DNA of 41,173 bases from Streptosporangiaceae bacterium (lineage in GTDB: Bacteria > Actinomycetota > Actinomycetes > Streptosporangiales > Streptosporangiaceae). The notes under the pieces are model-generated. The model did no database searches. It was not told the DNA's origin and saw only the letters and a list, made by a program, of their open reading frames with translations. The position numbers and the translations under genes are program-made. Positions 33,625-41,173 of the stretch are shown in pieces (the first letter of the stretch is position 1; the number at the start of each line of letters is the position of its first letter). The DNA lies in NCBI GenBank assembly GCA_025964715.1, contig JAOPYH010000416.1, positions 1 to 41,173 of the forward strand, read 5' to 3'.

Positions 33625-35015
33625 GTAGGGTTGCCCACCCGGCGGGATCGCGGCACGCGGACGTCCTGCCCGAAGACCATCCGTTGCCCCCGGCCGAGGA
33701 CCTCAACGCGCTGTCCCCGGCCGTCTGGCCGCGCGGTGCCACGCGCGAGCAGGGCGTGGTGACCATCGGCGGCGTCGACGTCCGTGACCTCGCGATGCAG
33801 TACGGCACGCCGCTGTACGTCCAGGACGAGGAGGACTTCCGGGCCCGCTGCCGGGAGTACAAAGCCGCCTTCCACGACGGCCAGGTCCACTACGCGGGCA
33901 AGGCCTTCCTGTGCCGGGCCGTCGCGAAGTGGATCGACGAGGAGGGCCTCGGCCTCGACGTGTGCTCGGGAGGCGAGCTGGCCGTGGCACTGGCCGCCCA
34001 CTTCCCCCCGGAGAAGATCACGCTGCACGGCAGCAACAAGTCGATCGCCGAGCTGACCAGGGCACTCGAGGCCGGGGTCGGGCACATCGTGGTCGACTCC
34101 TATGAGGAGATCGCCCGGCTCGGCTTCCTCGCCGGCAAGCTGGGCAAGCGTCCCAAGGTCATGGTCCGGGTCACCACCGGCGTCGAGGCGCACACGCACG
34201 AGTTCATCGCCACCGCCCATGACGACCAGAAGTTCGGCTTCGCCCGCAGCTCCGGCGCGGCGCTGGAGGCCGTACGCCGGATCCTGGAGCTCAAGCAGCT
34301 CGAGCTGGTCGGCCTGCACTCCCACATCGGATCGCAGATCTTCGAAACCGACGGCTTCGAGGTCGCCGCGCACCGCGTCGCCGAGCTCCTGGTGGCCATC
34401 CGGGACGAGCACGGCCTGGAGCTCCCCGAGCTGGACCTGGGCGGCGGGTTCGGCATCGCCTATCTGCCCGACGACGACGCGCCGGACCCCAAGCATCTCG
34501 CCGACAACATCCGCCGCATCGTGGCCAAGGAGTGCGAGTCCTACGGACTGCCGGTCCCGCGCCTGACCGTCGAGCCGGGCCGTGGCATCGTCGGCCCGGG
34601 CGGCATCACGCTGTACGAGGTCGGCACGATCAAGGACGTCGAGGGCCTGCGGACCTATGTCTCGGTCGACGGCGGGATGAGCGACAACCTCCGTACCGCC
34701 CTGTACGGCGCGGAGTACACCTCCGTGCTGGCCAGCCGAAGCTCGGAGGCCGGCCCCATGCTCAGCAGGATGGTCGGCAAGCACTGCGAGAGCGGCGACA
34801 TCGTCGTCCGAGATCTCTGGCTGCCGGAGGACCTGGCGGTCGGTGACCTCGTCGCGGTCGCCGCGACCGGGGCCTACTGCCGGTCGATGGCGAGCAACTA
34901 CAACTTCGTCCCGCGCCCGGCCGTCGTCGCGGTCCGCGACGGCGCCGCGCGGGTGATCGTGCGCCGCGAGACCGAGGAGGACCTGTTGCGATTGGACGCG
35001 GGGGTGGAGGCGTGA
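33621..35015 (+). CDS. lysA: Diaminopimelate decarboxylase
   Basis: A 464-residue fold-type III PLP enzyme that makes lysine from meso-diaminopimelate. The PLP Lys94 is in [37 protein letters not shown] and CESGDI supply the phosphate and substrate contacts seen in LysA. The start is TTG at 33621, overlapping the NrtL stop (TTGA), with GAGAGAG upstream. An extended N-terminus of about 45 residues precedes the fold, as usual in actinobacteria. The hom gene starts inside its stop codon (GTGA), so lysA and hom are translated together in the aspartate-family operon. Confidence 0.96.
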   Translation: MSRVAHPAGSRHADVLPEDHPLPPAEDLNALSPAVWPRGATREQGVVTIGGVDVRDLAMQYGTPLYVQDEEDFRARCREYKAAFHDGQVHYAGKAFLCRAVAKWIDEEGLGLDVCSGGELAVALAAHFPPEKITLHGSNKSIAELTRALEAGVGHIVVDSYEEIARLGFLAGKLGKRPKVMVRVTTGVEAHTHEFIATAHDDQKFGFARSSGAALEAVRRILELKQLELVGLHSHIGSQIFETDGFEVAAHRVAELLVAIRDEHGLELPELDLGGGFGIAYLPDDDAPDPKHLADNIRRIVAKECESYGLPVPRLTVEPGRGIVGPGGITLYEVGTIKDVEGLRTYVSVDGGMSDNLRTALYGAEYTSVLASRSSEAGPMLSRMVGKHCESGDIVVRDLWLPEDLAVGDLVAVAATGAYCRSMASNYNFVPRPAVVAVRDGAARVIVRRETEEDLLRLDAGVEA

Positions 35016-36334
35016 AACCGCCGGGGTCGCTGGGTGTGGCGCTCCTCGGCTGCGGTGTCGTCGGCACCGAGGTCGTACGGCTGCTGGACGAGCAGGCCCA
35101 CGACCTCACCGCGCGGATCGGATCCCCGCTGCACCTGGGCGGGGTGGCCGTACGGCGACTCGACCGGCCGCGCGCGGGCGTTGCCCCGGAGCTGCTCACC
35201 ACCGACGCCCAGAGCCTGGTCACGCGCGACGACATCGACATCGTGGTCGAGGTGATCGGCGGAATCGAGCCCGCCCGGACCCTGATGCTGGCCGCGATGA
35301 AGGCGGGCAAGGCGGTGGTCTCCGCCAACAAGGCCCTGCTTGCAGAGGACGGCGAGACGCTGTTCGGAGCCGCCCGCGAATATGGCGCCGACCTTTATTA
35401 CGAGGCGTCGGTGGCCGGGGCCATCCCGCTGCTGCGGCCGCTGCGCGAGTCCCTCGTCGGCGATCACGTGCTCCGGGTGCTCGGCATCGTCAACGGCACC
35501 ACGAACTAAATCCTCGACCAGATGGACACCTATGGCGCCGGGTTCAGCGACGCGCTCGAGGAGGCCCAGTCGCTGGGCTATGCCGAAGCCGACCCGACCG
35601 CCGACGTGGAGGGCTTCGACGCCGCCGCCAAGGCCGCGATCCTGGCCCAGCTGGCCTTCCACACGCCCGTGACCGCCGCCGACGTGCACCGAGAGGGCAT
35701 CACCGAGGTCACGGCGGCCGACGTCGCCAGCGCCAAGGCCATGGGCTGTGTGGTCAAGCTGCTGGCGATCTGCGAGCGGGTGCCGACCGCCGAGGGGCCG
35801 GGCAACGGGCGGAACGGACGCGGCGTCTCCGTGCGGGTCCACCCGGCGATGATCCCGCTCTCGCATCCGCTGGCCAACGTGCGTGAGGCCTACAACGCCG
35901 TCTTCGTCGAGGCCGAGTCCGCCGGGCGGCTGATGTTCTATGGCGCGGGCGCCGGGGGGGCGCCGACCGCCTCCGCGGTCCTGGGCGACCTCGTGGCGGT
36001 GGCCAGAAACAAGATCCAGGGCGTCCGGGGGCCGGCCGAGACGACCTACGCGGCGCTTCCCGTACTCCCGATGGGGGAGACGATCACGCGTTATCACGTG
36101 CAGCTGGACGTGGCCGACCGGTCGGGCGTGCTCGCCCAGGTCGCCGAGGAGTTCGCCCGGCACGACGTGTCGATCCAGGCCGTACGGCAGGACGGCCTGG
36201 GCGAGGACGCGCAGCTGGTCATCGTGACGCACCGGGCCGAGGACGCCGCCCTCGCCGCCACGGTGGCCGGGCTCAGCGGGCTCGACATCGTACGCAACGT
36301 GGCCAGCGTCATGCGGGTCGAGGGTGACGAATAG
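35012..36334 (+). pseudogene. hom: Homoserine dehydrogenase interrupted by an in-frame TAA
   Basis: The frame encodes a full NAD(P)-dependent homoserine dehydrogenase of 440 codons: LGCGVVGTEVVRLL (Rossmann loop), VVSANKALLAEDGE, GIVNGTTN, EADPTADVEGFDAAAKA (catalytic Asp/Lys region) and a C-terminal ACT domain (RYHVQLDVADRSGVLAQVAE). The codon after GIVNGTTN is TAA (35507-35509), where the family has Tyr or Phe before IL. The rest of the frame is intact on both sides. A single C-to-A change from TAC would explain it. If real, the strain could not make methionine or threonine from aspartate unless another hom exists, so a sequencing error is more likely. It lies between lysA and thrC. Confidence 0.92.
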
Positions 36335-36393
36335 CCGGGGCGGACGGGTGTCCGGGATCTGGGATGGGCCGGCATCGCGCCCGCACTGGGTCA

Positions 36394-36399
36394 TAGACT
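36394..36399 (+). promoter_or_regulatory. Candidate -10 element upstream of thrC
   Basis: TAGACT lies in the 117-base gap between hom and thrC, about 53 bases before the thrC start. No clear -35 is visible. It suggests that thrC-thrB may have its own promoter besides read-through from lysA-hom. Confidence 0.3.
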
Positions 36400-36451
36400 C
36401 GGGCCACACCGCCAGGTCAACAAAACCGCAGGTCATGCAAGGGGGATCGCC

Positions 36452-37537
36452 GTGAACGGGACCGCTGTCCGAGCGTGGCGCGGGCTCATCGAGGAATATC
36501 GGGAACGACTGCCGGTCACCGCCGCCACGCCCGTCGTGACGCTGCTCGAGGGCGGCACGCCACTGGTGCCCGCCAACCGGATCTCGCAGCTCACCGGCTG
36601 TGACGTCCATCTGAAGGTCGAGGGCGCCAACCCGACCGGGTCCTTCAAGGACCGCGGCATGACCATGGCCATCAGCAAGGCCGCCGAGCAGGGCGCCAAG
36701 GCGGTCATCTGTGCCTCAACCGGCAATACGTCCGCGTCGGCCGCCGCCTATGCCGTACGGGCCGGCATGACCTGTGCCGTCCTCGTGCCGCAGGGCAAGA
36801 TCGCCATGGGCAAGCTGGCCCAGGCGCTCGTGCACGGTGCCAAGCTGCTGCAGGTCGACGGGAACTTCGACGACTGCCTCGAGCTGGCCCGCAAGCTCGC
36901 AGCCGACTATCCGGTGGCGCTGGTCAACTCCGTGAACCCCTACCGCCTTCAGGGGCAGAAGACCGCCGCCTTCGAGATCGTCGACGCGCTGGCGGGCGCC
37001 CCGGACGTGCACTGCCTGCCCGTCGGTAACGCGGGCAACATCACGGCGTACTGGATGGGCTACAAGGAGTACGCCGCGGACGGCCGCACCTCCCGTACGC
37101 CACGCATGCTCGGGTTCCAGGCCAGCGGTGCCGCGCCGATCGTACGAGGTGAGCCGGTCACGCAGCCGCAGACGATCGCCACCGCGATCCGGATCGGCAA
37201 TCCGGCCTCGTGGAGCCAGGCCGTGGCCGCCAGGGACGAGTCCGGCGGTGCCATCACGTCGGTCACCGACCGGCAGATCCTCGCCGCCTACCGGCTACTC
37301 GCCCGCGAGGAGGGCGTCTTCGTGGAGCCCGCGTCGGCGGCGGCCGTGGCCGGTCTGCTGCAGGCCGTGGCGCTGGACCCGGGTGAGGCCGGCTATGTGG
37401 CTGCCGGCTCGCGGGTCGTGTGCACGGTGACCGGTAACGGCCTCAAGGACCCCGACTGGGCCATCTCCGGCGCCCCCGCGCCGACCACCGTGCAGGTCGA
37501 CGCGCACGCCGCCGCGGCCTCCCTGGGACTGGCGTGA
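36452..37537 (+). CDS. thrC: Threonine synthase
   Basis: A 361-residue PLP enzyme (fold type II) converting O-phosphohomoserine to threonine. Lys66 in [11 protein letters not shown] binds [18 protein letters not shown] is the next conserved loop, and [18 protein letters not shown] is the PLP-phosphate loop. Length and motifs match the short actinobacterial form. GTG at 36452 has GGGGGA six bases upstream. Its stop overlaps the thrB start (GTGA). Confidence 0.96.
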   Translation: MNGTAVRAWRGLIEEYRERLPVTAATPVVTLLEGGTPLVPANRISQLTGCDVHLKVEGANPTGSFKDRGMTMAISKAAEQGAKAVICASTGNTSASAAAYAVRAGMTCAVLVPQGKIAMGKLAQALVHGAKLLQVDGNFDDCLELARKLAADYPVALVNSVNPYRLQGQKTAAFEIVDALAGAPDVHCLPVGNAGNITAYWMGYKEYAADGRTSRTPRMLGFQASGAAPIVRGEPVTQPQTIATAIRIGNPASWSQAVAARDESGGAITSVTDRQILAAYRLLAREEGVFVEPASAAAVAGLLQAVALDPGEAGYVAAGSRVVCTVTGNGLKDPDWAISGAPAPTTVQVDAHAAAASLGLA

Positions 37538-38535
37538 CCGCTGCCTCCTCGGCCGATCCCGCGTGCGGTGCCGATGTGACAGGGGCCGGCGCCACGTGGG
37601 CCGACGGTCCGGTCCGGGTGCGCGTGCCCGCCACCAGCGCCAATCTCGGTCCGGGCTATGATTCGCTCGGGCTGGCGCTGACGCTGTACGACGACGTCTC
37701 GGTCGAGGTCCGCGATGGCGGTGGGCTGGTGCTCGAGGTCTCCGGCGAGGGGCGTGAGGTGGCCGGCCGCGGTGAGGACCACCTCATCGTCAAGGTGCTG
37801 CGCCGTGCGTTCGAGGTGATCGACGGGCTCGCTCCCGTGCGGTTGGGACAGCCAGGCGGCCTGGCGCTGAGCTGCGTCAACCGGATCCCGCACAGCCGAG
37901 GTCTCGGCTCGTCGTCGGCGGCGATCGTCGCCGGGCTGACCGCGGCCCGTGCGCTCCACCCGTACGGGCGGCTGCTCGACGACGACGCCGCTCTGGCGCT
38001 CGCGACCGAGATCGAGGGACACCCCGACAATGTCGCGCCGTGCCTGGCGGGTGGGTTGACGATCGCCTGGACGCCCGACGGCCCGGCCGCGGCGCGTGGG
38101 CCCCGGCTCGTACGGCTTGAGCTGGACGCCGAGGTCGTCGTCTTCGTCCCCGACCATCGGCTCGCGACCGAGCGGGCACGGGGACTGCTCCCCGAGATGG
38201 TGCCGCACGAGGACGCCGTGGCGAACGCGGCGCGGACGGCGCTGCTCATCGCCGGGCTGATGGGCCGACTCGGACCGGAAGTACTGCTCGACGCGACCGC
38301 CGACCGGTTGCATCAGCCATACCGTGCGCCCGCAATGCCGGAATCCGCCGCACTCGTCGAGAAATTGCGCGCGGCAGGTGTGCCCGCGGTCATTTCCGGA
38401 GCAGGACCAACTGTCCTGGCCTTCACATCTGGGTCACAGATTGATTTGATCGGTCCTGCAGTGGGTACGGGGTGGCACAAACACCGGCTGAACGTCGACC
38501 CCCACGGCGCATACGTTCAGCTCGACGGTTCGTGA
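37534..38535 (+). CDS. thrB: Homoserine kinase
   Basis: A 333-residue GHMP-family kinase that phosphorylates homoserine for Thr[21 protein letters not shown] is the GHMP N-terminal motif, [13 protein letters not shown] is the ATP-binding loop, and [12 protein letters not shown] is the C-terminal glycine motif. The GTG start overlaps the thrC stop by four bases. It ends the aspartate-family operon; rho follows after a 375-base leader with its own promoter. Confidence 0.96.
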   Translation: MTAASSADPACGADVTGAGATWADGPVRVRVPATSANLGPGYDSLGLALTLYDDVSVEVRDGGGLVLEVSGEGREVAGRGEDHLIVKVLRRAFEVIDGLAPVRLGQPGGLALSCVNRIPHSRGLGSSSAAIVAGLTAARALHPYGRLLDDDAALALATEIEGHPDNVAPCLAGGLTIAWTPDGPAAARGPRLVRLELDAEVVVFVPDHRLATERARGLLPEMVPHEDAVANAARTALLIAGLMGRLGPEVLLDATADRLHQPYRAPAMPESAALVEKLRAAGVPAVISGAGPTVLAFTSGSQIDLIGPAVGTGWHKHRLNVDPHGAYVQLDGS

Positions 38536-38578
38536 CACGCGAGATTGACCTCTGAGGAATAGCAGTGCGCCCTGGTGA

Positions 38579-38587
38579 TGTTAGGCT
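38579..38587 (+). promoter_or_regulatory. Extended -10 promoter of rho
   Basis: TGTTAGGCT is an extended -10 element (TGn-TAGGCT). It would start transcription near 38594, about 315 bases before the rho start. No strong -35 is present, which an extended -10 can tolerate. Confidence 0.5.
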
Positions 38588-38796
38588 AGATGCAGCACCA
38601 GATGCCCCGCTCGGGGCTGTGTGCTCGTCAGCCACGCATCGCCCGGCCGGCCTCTCGGTCGCGTCCGCCCCGCGCACGTGGTTCCCCGACACCGAAATTT
38701 CCTGTTGCCCGGTATCCCGGCAGAGTTTCGGACTTAACGGAGTCGGGGGTCCGCACGAGCGAACCGTCCCGACAATCTGGCTGTGCCCAGACATCC

Positions 38797-38821
38797 CCGA
38801 TGACGACCCCATCGTCATCGG
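38797..38821 (+). promoter_or_regulatory. Hairpin in the rho leader
   Basis: CCGATGACGA pairs perfectly with TCGTCATCGG around the loop CCCCA, 90 bases before the rho start. rho genes are often autoregulated through their leaders, so this may be an attenuator or a pausing structure; that role is inferred. Confidence 0.5.
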
Positions 38822-38910
38822 CGGAGCCCGACTCGGCGCCCCCGCCGTGTCGCACCACCGGGTTACCTGGCCGACGGAGGCCAACACCCGCTCCCTGGGA
38901 AGGACCCTTA

Positions 38911-41070
<2,160 letters not shown>

Positions 41071-41076
41071 GCAGTC

Positions 41077-41173
41077 ATGTTCGAATCAGTGGAAACCCTG
41101 CTGATCGAGCATGACGAGTTGCAGGAGCAGCTCGCCGATCCAGCGCTTCACTCGGATCCTGCTCGATCCAAAA
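41077..41173 (+). CDS. prfA: Peptide chain release factor 1, N-terminal fragment
   Basis: Only the first 32 codons lie in the window. MFESVETLLIEHDELQ and LADPALHSDPARSK match the start of RF1, in the form I associate with Microbacteriaceae; streptosporangial RF1 usually starts differently. It follows rho by six bases with no rpmE between, unlike most filamentous actinomycetes, where rho-rpmE-prfA is usual. RF1 reads UAA and UAG stop codons. It is cut by the window end. Confidence 0.85.
   Translation, partial: MFESVETLLIEHDELQEQLADPALHSDPARSK

Noticed and set aside
34898..36610. 570-codon open frame on the minus strand opposite hom
   Set aside because: It is antisense to homoserine dehydrogenase and crosses into thrC, with no recognisable domain. 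The hom sense frame has conserved motifs on both sides of the TAA.
38590..38910. N-terminal extension of Rho by 107 codons
   Set aside because: There is no ribosome-binding site at the upstream ATG, the extension has no domain character, and GTG 38911 has a good site. It was kept as leader RNA.

Overview
The window is high-GC DNA (about 70 % G+C by eye, strong G/C preference at third codon positions) from a filamentous actinomycete, probably of the Streptosporangiales/Thermomonosporaceae type. The case rests on the lysA-hom-thrC-thrB-rho run, a cobalamin riboswitch on class I ribonucleotide reductase, a DesA3/Rv3230c-like desaturase pair, GTG and apparently leaderless starts, and an actinobacterial Rho with an Arg/Asp/Gly-rich insert. 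The last ~0.6 kb does not fit. Part-way through rho, codon use and protein sequence become Microbacteriaceae-like, and prfA follows directly with no rpmE. I read this as a chimeric join, most likely an assembly artefact.

Layout. 1-5.6 kb: a frameshifted DUF222/HNH gene, an arginase-like protein, two tandem polysaccharide deacetylases, a GntR/FadR-type regulator, and a small membrane protein coupled to a DUF421 protein. 5.6-9.2 kb: nrdA-nrdB on the minus strand behind two probable NrdR boxes and a cobalamin riboswitch. 9.3-15.2 kb: a methyltransferase, a YdcF-like protein, a hemerythrin-like protein, a large secreted Cys-repeat/DUF11 protein and an AlkZ-like protein.

15.2-25.2 kb is the most interesting part, a compact putative biosynthetic locus. 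A divergent TldE/TldD-like protease pair faces a tightly coupled operon: ATP-grasp ligase A, HemN-like radical SAM enzyme, ATP-grasp ligase B, ATP-grasp ligase C, MFS exporter, and a pyruvoyl SpeD-like decarboxylase. I recognise no named pathway with this gene set. The simplest model is a small NRPS-independent peptide joined by the three ligases, modified by radical SAM chemistry and decarboxylation, exported by the MFS protein and trimmed or activated by TldD/E. Whether a ribosomal precursor exists is open; a 98-codon reading frame between the divergent arms is a weak candidate.

25.3-32.4 kb: an actinobacterial membrane protein of unknown role, a COG4705-like membrane protein with four internal repeats, a small hypothetical, a ferredoxin-type reductase with its acyl desaturase, a STAS anti-sigma antagonist, a sulfite-oxidase-family molybdoenzyme and tRNA-Arg(CCG). 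32.4-38.5 kb: a response regulator, an ArgS-like anticodon-binding protein (NrtL type), then the aspartate-family amino acid operon lysA-hom-thrC-thrB. hom carries an in-frame TAA at a conserved aromatic codon. 38.5-41.2 kb: rho with a long leader and hairpin, then the start of prfA.

Three sequence-integrity problems (frameshift at ~165-178, nonsense codon at 35507, chimeric rho at ~40540) suggest a draft or mixed assembly. Biological conclusions about those three genes should wait until the reads are checked.
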